Of a stretch of DNA of 64,000 bases, positions 33,195 through 41,188 are shown in pieces. The notes under the pieces were generated by a model. The model was not told the DNA's origin and did no database searches. It worked only from the letters and a program-made list of their open reading frames with translations. The DNA lies in the NCBI RefSeq assembly GCF_900078395.1, contig NZ_FKLA01000009.1, positions 696,614 through 760,613 on the forward strand, read 5' to 3'. Both the position numbers and the translations under genes were made by a program. The stretch is from Anaerotruncus rubiinfantis. GTDB lineage: Bacteria; Bacillota; Clostridia; Oscillospirales; Ruminococcaceae. The first letter of the stretch is position 1, and the number at the start of each line of letters is the position of its first letter.

Positions 33195-34271
33195 ATGAAA
33201 AAAACAATCAAAAATGTATTGTCCCTGCTCCTGGCGGCAGTGCTTCTGACAGTCCCGCTGACCGGATGCAACAAAGGCCCCGCCCCGTCCGCCGCGCCGG
33301 CGTCGAGCGCAGCCCCGGCTCCGGCCGCTTCCGCCGATACCCCGAGCGACGCGGCGCCCGCGACGGATGCAAAGGTCCTGCGCCTGGCGCACAACATCAC
33401 GATGGGAGGCATCGACGACGAAGCGGCCAACATGTTCGCGGAAAAGGTCAAGGAGAAGAGCGGCGGCACGCTCGAAGTCCGCGTCTATGCGGGCGGCCAG
33501 CTCGGGAACGAGCGGGACATGCTCGAAGGCATCAAGATGGGCACCATCGATATGGGCATGAACACCTCGGCATACATCTCGAATCTCTGTCCGCAGTACG
33601 GCCTGCTTGACCTGCCGTATATGTTCACCAGCTTTGAGGACGTGCGCGCCAAGCTGGCGGGCGAAGCCGGAACCCAGCTGAGCGAGATGCTGCTGAAGGA
33701 TCATGGCATCCGCGTGCTCAACTGGTGGAACTCGTCCTTCCGTGTCATGCTGACAAAATCCGCCCCGATCGAGTCGATCGGCGACCTGAAGGGCCGCAAG
33801 ATGCGCGCGCCGGAAGTGCCGGTCTATATCGACATGTTCACCGCGCTGGGCGCCAACCCCACCCCGATCCCGTTCGGAGAGGTCTACACCTCGATCCAGA
33901 CCGGCGTCGTGGACGGTGTGGAGGTCTGCGCGGAAGAGATGTACTCCATGAAATTTCATGAGGTGGGACAGTATATAGCCAAAACCAACCACATTTTTAG
34001 CTGCATGATCCCGATCATCAACGAAAAGGTTTACGAAGGCCTGACCGACGCGGAAAAAGCGGCGGTCAACGAGGCGATGTCCGAAACCACCGACTGGCAG
34101 TGGGAAGCGTTCGCGCAGTCGGACGAGCACGCGCTGCAGGCGATGATCGACGCGGGCATCACCCTCACCGAGCCCGACATCGCCCCATTTATGGAGGCCT
34201 GCAAACCGATGCAGGAAAAATATGCGGCGGACTATCAGGCCGAGGATCTTCTGGCGCTGCTGGTGGGATAA
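33195..34271 (+). CDS. TRAP transporter solute-binding lipoprotein DctP
   Basis: 358 residues. The signal peptide ends at LTGC, followed by an Ala/Pro/Ser linker to about residue 58. The DctP domain has LRLAHNITMGGIDDEAANMFAEKVKEKSGG split across the N-lobe, VYAGGQLGNERDMLEGIKMGTIDMG, IGDLKGRKMRAPEVPVYIDMFTALGANPTPIPFGEVYTS as recognisable pieces, and QTGVVDGVE. The Arg in KMRAPE is the usual carboxylate-binding residue, so an organic acid ligand is expected. The start at 33195 has GAGGGAGG upstream. Confidence 0.92.
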   Translation: MKKTIKNVLSLLLAAVLLTVPLTGCNKGPAPSAAPASSAAPAPAASADTPSDAAPATDAKVLRLAHNITMGGIDDEAANMFAEKVKEKSGGTLEVRVYAGGQLGNERDMLEGIKMGTIDMGMNTSAYISNLCPQYGLLDLPYMFTSFEDVRAKLAGEAGTQLSEMLLKDHGIRVLNWWNSSFRVMLTKSAPIESIGDLKGRKMRAPEVPVYIDMFTALGANPTPIPFGEVYTSIQTGVVDGVEVCAEEMYSMKFHEVGQYIAKTNHIFSCMIPIINEKVYEGLTDAEKAAVNEAMSETTDWQWEAFAQSDEHALQAMIDAGITLTEPDIAPFMEACKPMQEKYAADYQAEDLLALLVG

Positions 34272-34295
34272 TTTCCGGTATATCCGGGTGTGACA

Positions 34296-34329
34296 CAGCA
34301 GGGAGGCAGCGCCGCCTTCCCGCTGTTTT
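34296..34329 (+). terminator. Intra-operon attenuating hairpin between dctP and dctQ
   Basis: An imperfect 12-bp stem (CAGCAGGGAGGC with GCCTTCCCGCTG) followed by TTTTC. It would allow partial readthrough and give more binding protein than membrane subunits. Confidence 0.6.
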
Positions 34330-34368
34330 CATTCGCTGGAAACAAAGCGAAAAAGGGGGACGAGTTTT

Positions 34369-34887
34369 TTGGGTAACAATCGGAAAAATGCCATCGACAA
34401 AATCATGGACGTGACGACCGCGATATTAAACAACAGCGTGTTTATCCTCTTCTTGGTGATGATCCTCTCGAGCTTCCTGCAGGTCATCTGCCGCAGGATC
34501 TTCAACGCCTCGCTCACCTGGAGCGAGGAGCTTGCCCGTTACTGCACCATCTGGATGGTGATGTTCACCACCGCTATTGCGTTTAAAAGCCGCAACCATA
34601 TCGGCATCGACTTTTTCCTGGCCAAGCTCCCGCCGAAGGGCCGGCGGATCCTGGAGGATATCAACGATATTATCGTGATCCTGGTGATGGGCTACTTCAC
34701 TTATTATTCGGCGGCGCTGCTGCTTGGCGGTCGCAGCACCCCGTCGCCGGCCATGCGCATCCCGATGGGCTTTGTCTATGCCGGTGTGGTGGTCGGCGGG
34801 TTTTTCTCGGTGGTTTTTGCATTGTATGCGTTCGCTAAGCGGGTGCAGGGCTATTCCCGGGAGAAAGCCGCGCCCGCGGCGCAATAG
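34369..34887 (+). CDS. TRAP transporter small membrane subunit DctQ
   Basis: 172 residues with four membrane helices. Family markers are FLQVICRRIFNASLTWSEELARYCTIWMVM as the helix-2 region, AIAFKSRNHIGIDFF and a C-terminal helix. It connects the binding protein to the DctM channel. The start is TTG at 34369 with AAAAGGGGG upstream. It lies 12 bases before dctM. Confidence 0.88.
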   Translation: MGNNRKNAIDKIMDVTTAILNNSVFILFLVMILSSFLQVICRRIFNASLTWSEELARYCTIWMVMFTTAIAFKSRNHIGIDFFLAKLPPKGRRILEDINDIIVILVMGYFTYYSAALLLGGRSTPSPAMRIPMGFVYAGVVVGGFFSVVFALYAFAKRVQGYSREKAAPAAQ

Positions 34888-34899
34888 GAGGGATGGACG

Positions 34900-36183
34900 A
34901 TGGCAATTGGAATTATGATCGGGATCTTCTTCCTGTTTTTGGTGATGGGCATGCCGATCGGCATCGCAATCGCGGGTTCGTCGATCGCATCCATCCTGGC
35001 GGTGGGCGATCTGCCCGGCATCCTGCTGCCGCAGCGCACCTTTGTCATGCTCGACTCTTTCTCGCTGATGGCGGTGCCGGTCTTTATCCTGGCCGGTGAG
35101 GTCATGGGCGTTTCGGGCATCACCACCAAGATCGTCAAGCTGGCCTCGGCGCTGGTCGGGCACCTGCGCGCCGGCCTCGGGCAGACGAGCATCCTGGCCG
35201 GCATGCTGATGGCGGGTATCTCCGGCGCCGCCGCGGCCGACGCTTCGGCGCTCGGCGCGATCCTCATCCCCGCGATGGAGGAGGAGGGCTACGACAAGCC
35301 GCTGGCCGTCTCGATCATCGCTTCGGCCAACACGATCGGTCCGATCATCCCGCCGAGCATCATGATGATCATCTACGGCTCGATGACCGGTGTTTCGATT
35401 GGAGCGCTCTTTTTGGGCGGATTCGTCCCCGGCGTACTGTTCGGCCTGAGCCTGATGATCCTCACCCATTTCACCGCGAAGAAACGCACCGGCATCAAAA
35501 TCCACACCCGCGCGACCCTCAAGGAAATCTGGATTGCCTTTAAAGAGGCGATTTGGGCGCTGATCATGCCGGTCATCATCGTGGGCGGCATCTTGTCCGG
35601 TTTCTTCACCGCAACCGAATCGGGAGTCATCGCCGTGATCTATGCGTTCATCGTCGGCTTCATGAACCGTTCCATCCATTCGTTTAAGCAGGTCAAGCAG
35701 ATCGTGCTCAACGCCGCCATGGGCAGCACCACCCCGATGTTCCTGATCGGCATCGCGGCGGTCATGGGCTGGGTCCTCGCGCGCAACGACTTCCCGCTGC
35801 ATGTCGGCAATTTCCTCAACGGCATCACCACGAATCCGAATGTATTCATCGTGCTGGTCTGGGCGTTCTACCTGTTCATCGGCTGCTTCATGGAGGACAC
35901 CGCCGCCATGATCATCCTGGTGCCGATCCTCGCGCCGATTGCGGCCGCCTATGGCTTCGACCCGGTGCATTTCGGCGTGTTTACCGTCGTTACGCTGCTC
36001 ATTGGCTGTATCACCCCGCCGGTCGGCATGCTGCTCTTCATTTGCAGCGCGATCGCAAAGGTCAAGGTCACTGACGTCGTCACGACGATCGTCCCTTACT
36101 GTATTACGCTTGCGGGAATGGCCTGCCTGTTCGGGCTTTTCCCAATCCTGATCACACTGGTCCCGAATATGGTGTTCGGGTAA
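34900..36183 (+). CDS. TRAP transporter large membrane subunit DctM
   Basis: 427 residues, about 12 helices. Characteristic DctM segments are GMPIGIAIAGSS, DSFSLMAVPVFILAGEVMG, LAGMLMAGISGAAAADASALGAILIPAMEEEGYDK (in pieces), SANTIGPIIPPSIMMIIYG and MEDTAAMIILVPILAPIAA. It is the sodium-driven channel of the TRAP importer. It is followed 23 bases later by a UroD-family gene, which ties uptake to methyl-transfer chemistry. Confidence 0.93.
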   Translation: MAIGIMIGIFFLFLVMGMPIGIAIAGSSIASILAVGDLPGILLPQRTFVMLDSFSLMAVPVFILAGEVMGVSGITTKIVKLASALVGHLRAGLGQTSILAGMLMAGISGAAAADASALGAILIPAMEEEGYDKPLAVSIIASANTIGPIIPPSIMMIIYGSMTGVSIGALFLGGFVPGVLFGLSLMILTHFTAKKRTGIKIHTRATLKEIWIAFKEAIWALIMPVIIVGGILSGFFTATESGVIAVIYAFIVGFMNRSIHSFKQVKQIVLNAAMGSTTPMFLIGIAAVMGWVLARNDFPLHVGNFLNGITTNPNVFIVLVWAFYLFIGCFMEDTAAMIILVPILAPIAAAYGFDPVHFGVFTVVTLLIGCITPPVGMLLFICSAIAKVKVTDVVTTIVPYCITLAGMACLFGLFPILITLVPNMVFG

Positions 36184-36206
36184 CATGTTTTGAGAGGTGA
36201 ATTACC

Positions 36207-37391
36207 GTGACCCATGAACAGCGCATCATGGCCGCGATCCGCGGCGAAGCGCTCGACCAGCTGCCTTTTGTGCCGCGCCTTGACCTGTGGTATAAGGGAA
36301 ATCTGGCGCAGGGGACGCTGCCCGACAAATATAAGCACGCCTCGCTTGTCGATATCGTGGACGATCTCGGGCTGGGATATCACTGCGTGATCCCCGATTT
36401 TTCCACCTTCGAGGAGCCGTACGACCCGGCTGATGTGGGGCTGGGCATCCATCGCACCAAATCGGTCTTTTACACGGTCGAATTCGATCTTGAGCGTAAG
36501 GTGGAACTGAACGGCCCGGAGACGGTCACGACTTACCGGACCCCGTATGGGGACATCACTACCAAGGTCTATTACGACGACGAGATGAAGCGGGCGGGCA
36601 TCACCCAGGCGCATATCACCAAGCCCGCCGTCGAGACCGAGGAGGACTATCAGAAGATCGGATATATCTTTGAACACGGTGCCGTCAAGCCGCGCTACCA
36701 CTATTATGATGCGATCAAGGCGGAGATCGGCGACCGCGGGCCGGTCGTGGGGTTTTTCTACGAGGGCGGCTCGCCCATGCACGCGTTGCTCAAGGAGATG
36801 GTGCCGTTTGAAACTTTCTGGTTCCACACCTATGATTATCCGGAGCTGATGGAGGAATGCTGTGCGAAGATCGAAACGCTGATGGACAAGATGCTCGCGT
36901 GTATGGCGGATTCCCCGGCGGACCTGCTCTATGTGGGCGCGAACTACGATTCAATGACCACCAACCCGCCGTTTTTCGCACAGCACATCACCCCGTATCT
37001 CAAGAAGGCTTCGGCATTTCTGCACGGGAAGGGGAAATACCTGCTGACCCACACCGACGGCGACAATGCCGGGCTGCTGGAAGAATATGTAAAGGCTGAT
37101 ATCGATGTGGCGGATTCGGTCTGCACCGCGCCGATGATCGGCCAGACGATTAAGGATACCCGTGATGTGCTGGGCAGCCACGCGGTCTGGGGCGGTATCT
37201 GCTCGATCAGCGTGCTGGAGGATTCGTTCAGCCAGTACGAATTTGAAAAATACATCGACGAGACCCTTTCGAGTATCGGCGATGGCCGCAGCCTGGTTTT
37301 AAGCGTTGCGGATTCGACGCCGCCGGGCGCGAAGTTCGACCGCATCCTGCACATTATGAAAAAGGTGCGGGAATTTGGGCCGGTCAAATAA
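36207..37391 (+). CDS. UroD-family methyltransferase-like protein with replaced zinc ligands
   Basis: 394 residues, GTG start at 36207 after GAGAGGTG. The UroD barrel is recognisable (MTHEQRIMAAIRGEALDQLPF, the long C-terminal helices), but the MtaA/MtbA zinc motif His-x-Cys is HTDGDN (His282, Asp284), and the later Cys is replaced by Asp in LSVADSTPP (Asp369). A His/Asp/Asp set may bind another metal or act directly on a substrate. Co-transcription with the TRAP importer suggests it handles the imported compound, perhaps as the substrate-side methyltransferase or a decarboxylase. Confidence 0.85.
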   Translation: MTHEQRIMAAIRGEALDQLPFVPRLDLWYKGNLAQGTLPDKYKHASLVDIVDDLGLGYHCVIPDFSTFEEPYDPADVGLGIHRTKSVFYTVEFDLERKVELNGPETVTTYRTPYGDITTKVYYDDEMKRAGITQAHITKPAVETEEDYQKIGYIFEHGAVKPRYHYYDAIKAEIGDRGPVVGFFYEGGSPMHALLKEMVPFETFWFHTYDYPELMEECCAKIETLMDKMLACMADSPADLLYVGANYDSMTTNPPFFAQHITPYLKKASAFLHGKGKYLLTHTDGDNAGLLEEYVKADIDVADSVCTAPMIGQTIKDTRDVLGSHAVWGGICSISVLEDSFSQYEFEKYIDETLSSIGDGRSLVLSVADSTPPGAKFDRILHIMKKVREFGPVK

Positions 37392-37395
37392 GGCA

Positions 37396-37446
37396 TTTAA
37401 AAAAGGCGGGGAGCGGAATTTCATCCGCTCCCCGCCTTTTTTAAAA
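37396..37446. terminator. Bidirectional terminator after the TRAP operon
   Basis: A perfect stem of about 20 bp (TTTAAAAAAGGCGGGGAGCG... and complement) between converging genes. Confidence 0.85.
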
Positions 37447-37632
37447 CACTTCGATGACCGAAACAGGGCAGTTTTCCTGTGCGTCCACAGCGCCGGATTC
37501 ACAGTCTTTGGGCACTTCGCCGACATGTACCTCAGCCAGACCGTCGTCCGCCATGCGAAAAACCTCCGGGCAGGTTTCGGCACAGAGCCCGCAGGAGATG
37601 CAGCCTTCGCGGTTGATTTTTGCTTTCATCAT
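37441..37632 (-). CDS. Small single-cluster ferredoxin
   Basis: 63 residues. The motif CISCGLCAETCPEVF gives Cys11, Cys14 and Cys17, and Cys55 (ENCPVSVI) completes a single [4Fe-4S] cluster; Cys21 and Cys44 may form a disulfide as in monocluster ferredoxins. It is acidic, as usual for electron carriers. The start ATG at 37632 follows AAGAGG; a second ATG lies next to it. It stands alone opposite the TRAP operon and could supply electrons to the RACo [2Fe-2S] domain (inference). Confidence 0.9.
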   Translation of the reverse strand: MMKAKINREGCISCGLCAETCPEVFRMADDGLAEVHVGEVPKDCESGAVDAQENCPVSVIEVF

Positions 37633-37731
37633 GAAAACCTCTTTTCTGAAAAATGGGATAGTGATAGTATGGGGAAGATGTGCTATGATATATACCGTGA
37701 CGGATAAAATTTTTCGCGGGGAGGGAGCCGG

Positions 37732-38004
37732 ATGAACCGGAACGGATGTTATGCGTATCTGCTTGCCTGCGCGGACGGGACCCTTTACGCGGGCTGGACC
37801 AACGACCTTCCGGCGCGTCTGAAAGCGCATAACGCCGGAAAAGGCGCAAAATACACAAAGCCGCGGTTGCCGGTACGGCTTGTTTACAGCGAGCGTTTCC
37901 CGGACAAATCCGCCGCGATGAAACGGGAATGCGAACTCAAAAAATTGACCCGTGCCGAAAAGCTCGCACTGGTCGCGGCTTATCAAACGAAGGAGGATGA
38001 ATAG
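37732..38004 (+). CDS. GIY-YIG domain protein (UPF0213/YhbQ-like)
   Basis: 90 residues. The nuclease-fold motifs are CYAYLLACADGTLYAGWTNDLPARLKAHNAGKGAKYTKPR in pieces: YLL/YAG replace GIY/YIG, the Arg in DLPARLKAHN, and the Glu in RECELKKLTRAEK. Family members are small single-domain proteins that may cut structured or damaged DNA. An extended -10 (TGC-TATGAT, 37681-37689) lies upstream. First gene of a run of three coupled small genes. Confidence 0.9.
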   Translation: MNRNGCYAYLLACADGTLYAGWTNDLPARLKAHNAGKGAKYTKPRLPVRLVYSERFPDKSAAMKRECELKKLTRAEKLALVAAYQTKEDE

Positions 38005-38211
38005 ATGGATGGAAGAATCCGGGCGGAAATAAAAATCGGGGCGCTGGTGGACATTGTGCTCAAGAAAGACCAGCCGACCGGCAAACTGACCCGTGGACAT
38101 GTCAAACGCATCCTGACCAATTCACCGACCCACCCGCACGGCATCAAGGTGATGCTCGCGGAGAAGGATCAGGTAGGACGGGTGCAGGTGATTTTGGAGG
38201 AAGAACCATGA
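38005..38211 (+). CDS. ywbE: YwbE-family (DUF2196) protein
   Basis: 68 residues: IRAEIKIGALVDIVLKKDQPTGKLTRGHVKRILTNSPTHPHGIKV is the full family core (seen in order), a small beta-barrel rich in Gly/Lys that probably binds nucleic acid. Function unknown in B. subtilis. It starts directly at the stop of the GIY-YIG gene and overlaps the next gene by four bases. Confidence 0.92.
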   Translation: MDGRIRAEIKIGALVDIVLKKDQPTGKLTRGHVKRILTNSPTHPHGIKVMLAEKDQVGRVQVILEEEP

Positions 38212-38549
38212 ACATTCAGATTTTTGGCAAACAGAAATGTTTCGATACCAGAAAGGCCGAACGGTATTTCAAGGAACGCAAGATCAAGTACCAGCTGATC
38301 GACCTGCCGCGCTACGGGATGAGCAAGGGCGAGTTTCAAAGTGTGAAGGCGGCGGTTGGCGGGGTAAAGGCGATGATCGATGAAAAATCGAAGGACTACG
38401 AAAGCTCGTACATCGCTTACGTTTCGACCGAGCAGAACATCACCGATAAGCTTATGGAAAATCCGTCGCTGCTCAAAACGCCGATCGTGCGCAATGGAAA
38501 ACAGGCCACCATCGGCTTTTGCCCGGAGATTTGGAAAACCTGGGAATAG
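38208..38549 (+). CDS. ArsC/Spx-like protein with a single N-terminal Cys
   Basis: 113 residues. The N-terminal KQKCFDTRKAERYFKERKIKYQLIDL places one Cys at the ArsC position (Cys10) with no second Cys three residues on. The C-terminal half has LKTPIVRNGKQATIGFCPEIWKTW, like ArsC-family proteins with T-P-I-V. A reductase working with one Cys or a regulatory protein are both possible. It overlaps YwbE by four bases. Confidence 0.85.
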   Translation: MNIQIFGKQKCFDTRKAERYFKERKIKYQLIDLPRYGMSKGEFQSVKAAVGGVKAMIDEKSKDYESSYIAYVSTEQNITDKLMENPSLLKTPIVRNGKQATIGFCPEIWKTWE

Positions 38550-38599
38550 CGGGATTCTACCTTTTTCACAAATATACGCGGCATAGATCCGGATAAACT

Positions 38600-38708
38600 T
38601 GTGCGGAATTTTTGCAGAAGCTCCACCCGGGCGAAGCGGTGGCGCGGGTACAGTGATTTTTTTGCAATTTTTTTGTTTTGATAGAGGGGAATTTGAGCAT
38701 TCCGCACA
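38600..38708 (+). ncRNA. Possible structured leader closed by a 10-bp stem
   Basis: TGTGCGGAAT (38600-38609) is exactly complementary to ATTCCGCACA (38699-38708), enclosing about 90 bases with GC-rich and T-rich parts. It lies upstream of the ECF S-component gene, where riboswitches are frequent, but I could not match any known class. No gene is seen in 38550-38803. Confidence 0.25.
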
Positions 38709-38803
38709 GAACCGACGGGTGGCGGGCTTTTGCGCGGCGTTTTGCGGGGACCGGCCCTGCGGGGGTATACTATCTTCAGAAACTTCTGAGAGAGGGTATC
38801 GCT

Positions 38804-39388
38804 ATGCAAACCAGGAAATTCTCAACCTATGACCTTGTGGTGGTCGGCGTGATGGCAGCGGTGATCTTTGCGGCGACCATGTTTTTAAAGATCGGCCCGA
38901 TCCCAACTCCCGCAGGCCCCACCCAGTTTAAAGTCGCAAACGCGCTCTGCCTATTGGGCGGGATGCTGTTCGGCGGCGTGCGCGGCGGGCTTGCCGCGGG
39001 CATCGGCTCGATGTTCTTTGACCTGTGTGACCCGGCGTTTGCCGCGAGCGCGCCGTTTACGCTGGTGTTTTTCTTTGCGATGGCATTTGTCTGCGGCGCG
39101 ATTGCCAATGCGGGCGGCCGGGAAGGCAAAAATTTCAGATGGAACCTGATGGGCGCGGTCGCGGGTTCTGCCACCTATCTTGTCCTGCATCTTGGAAAAA
39201 GCCTCATTGTTTTGATGTTGGAAGGCAGTGATTTTTCCGCCGCGCTGGTCACCTGCGCGCTGAAATTCATCACCTCCGGAGCGAATGCGCTCTTTGCTGT
39301 CGTGGTGTCGGTGCTGATCGCGGCTCCTTGCCGCTCGGCGCTGGTGCGCGCGGGCCTGGAACGCAAGCTGTTTCCCAAAAACGCGTAA
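38804..39388 (+). CDS. ECF transporter substrate-binding (S) component
   Basis: 194 residues, six membrane helices. It opens with KFSTYDLVVVGVMAAVIFAATMFLKIG, the S-component N-terminal pattern, followed by a Pro/Gly-rich loop (PIPTPAGPTQFKVANAL) and LGGMLFGGVRGGLAAGIGSMFFDL. S-components bind a vitamin or metal and share an ATPase/EcfT module encoded elsewhere. The ligand is not clear. The start at 38804 has GAGAGGG nearby. Confidence 0.85.
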   Translation: MQTRKFSTYDLVVVGVMAAVIFAATMFLKIGPIPTPAGPTQFKVANALCLLGGMLFGGVRGGLAAGIGSMFFDLCDPAFAASAPFTLVFFFAMAFVCGAIANAGGREGKNFRWNLMGAVAGSATYLVLHLGKSLIVLMLEGSDFSAALVTCALKFITSGANALFAVVVSVLIAAPCRSALVRAGLERKLFPKNA

Positions 39389-39400
39389 AGAGAAGATACG

Positions 39401-39437
39401 GCCGGGCAAAGCAAAGGGCTTTTCCCGGCTTTTCTTT
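39401..39437 (+). terminator. Terminator of the ECF S-component gene
   Basis: GCCGGG and CCCGGC close a stem with an inner AAAGC/GCTTT pairing, followed by TTTTCTTTT. Confidence 0.75.
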
Positions 39438-39483
39438 TATGGTAAACTGGGTGCGGAAACTTTTCTGCGGGAGGAATTTTGAT

Positions 39484-39648
39484 ATGGGACCTGTCTATTA
39501 CACGGTGCGGCAGATTAACGGCGACTATGCGATGCTGATTTCGGATGACGGTGTGGAAAATATGGTGGCGATGGCGCTGCTGCCGCCCGAAACCGACGAA
39601 GGTCTGCGGCTCTGCTGGGAGAACTTCACCTATACGGTGATCGCCTGA
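39484..39648 (+). CDS. Small DUF3006-like protein
   Basis: 54 residues: VYYTVRQINGDYAMLISDD resembles DUF3006 (Y-x-V-D-R-I-E-G-D-x-A-V-L), followed by a Leu-Pro-Pro segment and Glu-Gly (ETDEGLRL). It is a small beta-barrel of unknown function. GGGAGGAA lies 9-10 bases before the ATG. It is 30 bases upstream of the B3/B4 gene and probably co-transcribed with it. Confidence 0.7.
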   Translation: MGPVYYTVRQINGDYAMLISDDGVENMVAMALLPPETDEGLRLCWENFTYTVIA

Positions 39649-39678
39649 GGGGCATTTTTACGAAAGAAGGAACAGAAA

Positions 39679-40341
39679 ATGGTAACCATCACAATCGACC
39701 CGGAACTTAAAAAGGCGCATCCGGCCGCGGTTTTGGGCTGCGTGCAGTGCAAGGTGCGGGTGGCGCCGTCCGGCCCAGAACTGCTCGAAGAGACCGATGA
39801 AGTTTGTGGCCGTCTGCGGAAGACGCTTGCAGTTCCGGACATCCAGAATCGTCCGCACATTGCTTCGACGCGGGCCTGCTACAAGGCGCTCGGCAAGGAC
39901 CCGCACCGCTACCGCAACTCGGCGGAAGCGATGTGCCGCCGGGTCCTGCAGGGCAAGGGCCTTTACCGGATCAACAATGTTGTGGAAGTCAATAACCTGC
40001 TTTCGATCGATTCCGGCTACTCGATGGGCGCCTATGATGTGGATAAGATCCGGGGCGCAATCCGCTGGGTGCCTTCCGGGGAGGACGCGCATTATCAGGG
40101 AATCGGAAAGGAACAGGTCAATATTGCATTTTTGCCGGTGCTTATGGATATGGACGGGCCGTTCGGAAACCCGACGAGCGACTGCGTGCGCGCGATGATC
40201 ACCGAAGAGGCAAAAGAGGTCTTGATGGTCTTTTACTGCTTCGATGGGGAGGATGAGCTGCCGGGGATGCTTTCGCGCGCCGAGGAGCTGCTGCGGACGC
40301 ACTGCGGCGGCCGGGATTTTGAAAAGACGATCATCCGATGA
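39679..40341 (+). CDS. B3/B4 tRNA-binding-domain protein
   Basis: 220 residues. It matches the stand-alone B3/B4 domain of phenylalanyl-tRNA synthetase beta, the editing module: RPHIASTRACYKALGKDPHRYRNSAEAMCRRVLQG (in pieces) and GLYRINNVVEVNNLLSIDSGYSMGAYD. Free-standing members are thought to clear mischarged tRNA or bind amino-acid-like ligands. Complete length for the family. It follows an AGAAGGA site. Confidence 0.88.
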   Translation: MVTITIDPELKKAHPAAVLGCVQCKVRVAPSGPELLEETDEVCGRLRKTLAVPDIQNRPHIASTRACYKALGKDPHRYRNSAEAMCRRVLQGKGLYRINNVVEVNNLLSIDSGYSMGAYDVDKIRGAIRWVPSGEDAHYQGIGKEQVNIAFLPVLMDMDGPFGNPTSDCVRAMITEEAKEVLMVFYCFDGEDELPGMLSRAEELLRTHCGGRDFEKTIIR

Positions 40342-40343
40342 TC

Positions 40344-40380
40344 AAGGGCCTGCGGAATTGTCCGCAGGCCCTTTGCATTT
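40344..40380 (+). terminator. Terminator of the B3/B4 gene
   Basis: A 13-bp stem AAGGGCCTGCGGA with complement around ATTG-type loop, three bases after the stop codon. Confidence 0.75.
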
Positions 40381-40426
40381 TATATTTGGGGATTGTATTT
40401 CCCGGCGGAGCGAATTTTGGCGCATC

Positions 40427-41062
40427 CTAAAGCGGGAACAGGCTTAAAAAATATGGATAAGCCTCCGGATCGGCAAAATACCAGGTGTTTTGCACATCAG
40501 CATGCTGCAAGTTTTTGGCCAGGCGGTATCCATCCACCTCCTGCTCCAGGAAGGTGTAATCCGCCGTTGCGCCATCCCGGGTTATGGACACGGTTATAAC
40601 CGTTCCCCCTGTTGCGGGAGGAGCGGAATAGCCGCTTTCAAACATGGAGTCAATGAACGCGATTATCTGTTCGATCTGCGCCTCGTCCTTTACAATAAGC
40701 TCCTGCGTCTCTGTCATATTGAGCTTTTGAACCGTTACCACCATGTCCGGTTCACTATCCAGTTCGCTGTCCGATCCGGCGGAAGTTATCACGCTCTCCG
40801 AAAGAGAATCTGCAATGGAGCTGCCCATCCCCGCCGCGCTTATATCGGGCGCGGATGAACTGGCGTCTTCAGGCGCGGATGCAGGCGGGTTTTCTTCTTC
40901 AAAAGATTCGGCGCTGCCGGAGGGTATTTCCTGTGCGGCTGATGAATGCTCCACGGCGGATTGACTCGCCCGAGGAAGGCTGGCGGCTTTATTTTGGCAA
41001 GCGGTCAAAAACAGAACACTGCAAAGAATAAAACAAAATAGGAATGCGGTCGGTCTTTTCAT
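40427..41062 (-). CDS. Hypothetical Ser-rich lipoprotein
   Basis: 211 residues. A signal peptide with lipobox LTAC (Cys22) is followed by a low-complexity Ser/Ala/Glu linker to about residue 100, then a compact domain (VVTVQKLNMTETQELIVKDEAQIEQII, TVITVSITRDGATADYTFLEQEVDGYRLAKN). The arrangement is typical of surface-exposed lipoproteins in Clostridia. Family not recognised; no operon partners. Confidence 0.75.
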   Translation of the reverse strand: MKRPTAFLFCFILCSVLFLTACQNKAASLPRASQSAVEHSSAAQEIPSGSAESFEEENPPASAPEDASSSAPDISAAGMGSSIADSLSESVITSAGSDSELDSEPDMVVTVQKLNMTETQELIVKDEAQIEQIIAFIDSMFESGYSAPPATGGTVITVSITRDGATADYTFLEQEVDGYRLAKNLQHADVQNTWYFADPEAYPYFLSLFPL

Positions 41063-41188
41063 AGCGGCATCCTCCCGGTCGCATCAAATTGCCCGCGCGG
41101 CGCTTTGAAATCCATGCGCGCGCTTTACGTGAATTTTATTCATATTATCACATCAAAGCTTTTTGCACAAGGCATAGAAGGCTGCCCG
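41063..41188. other. Divergent intergenic region with no gene seen
   Basis: Upstream DNA of the lipoprotein gene, AT-rich near 41120-41165. No clear promoter pair could be assigned. Confidence 0.4.

Noticed and set aside
34426..36186. A 586-codon antisense frame over the TRAP genes
   Set aside because: The product is extremely Asp/His/Arg-rich, typical of the complement of hydrophobic membrane-protein codons.
38550..38803. A known riboswitch (THF, TPP, FMN, cobalamin, preQ1) before the ECF S-component
   Set aside because: None of the conserved core sequences of these classes is present; only an unassigned 10-bp closing stem was kept.
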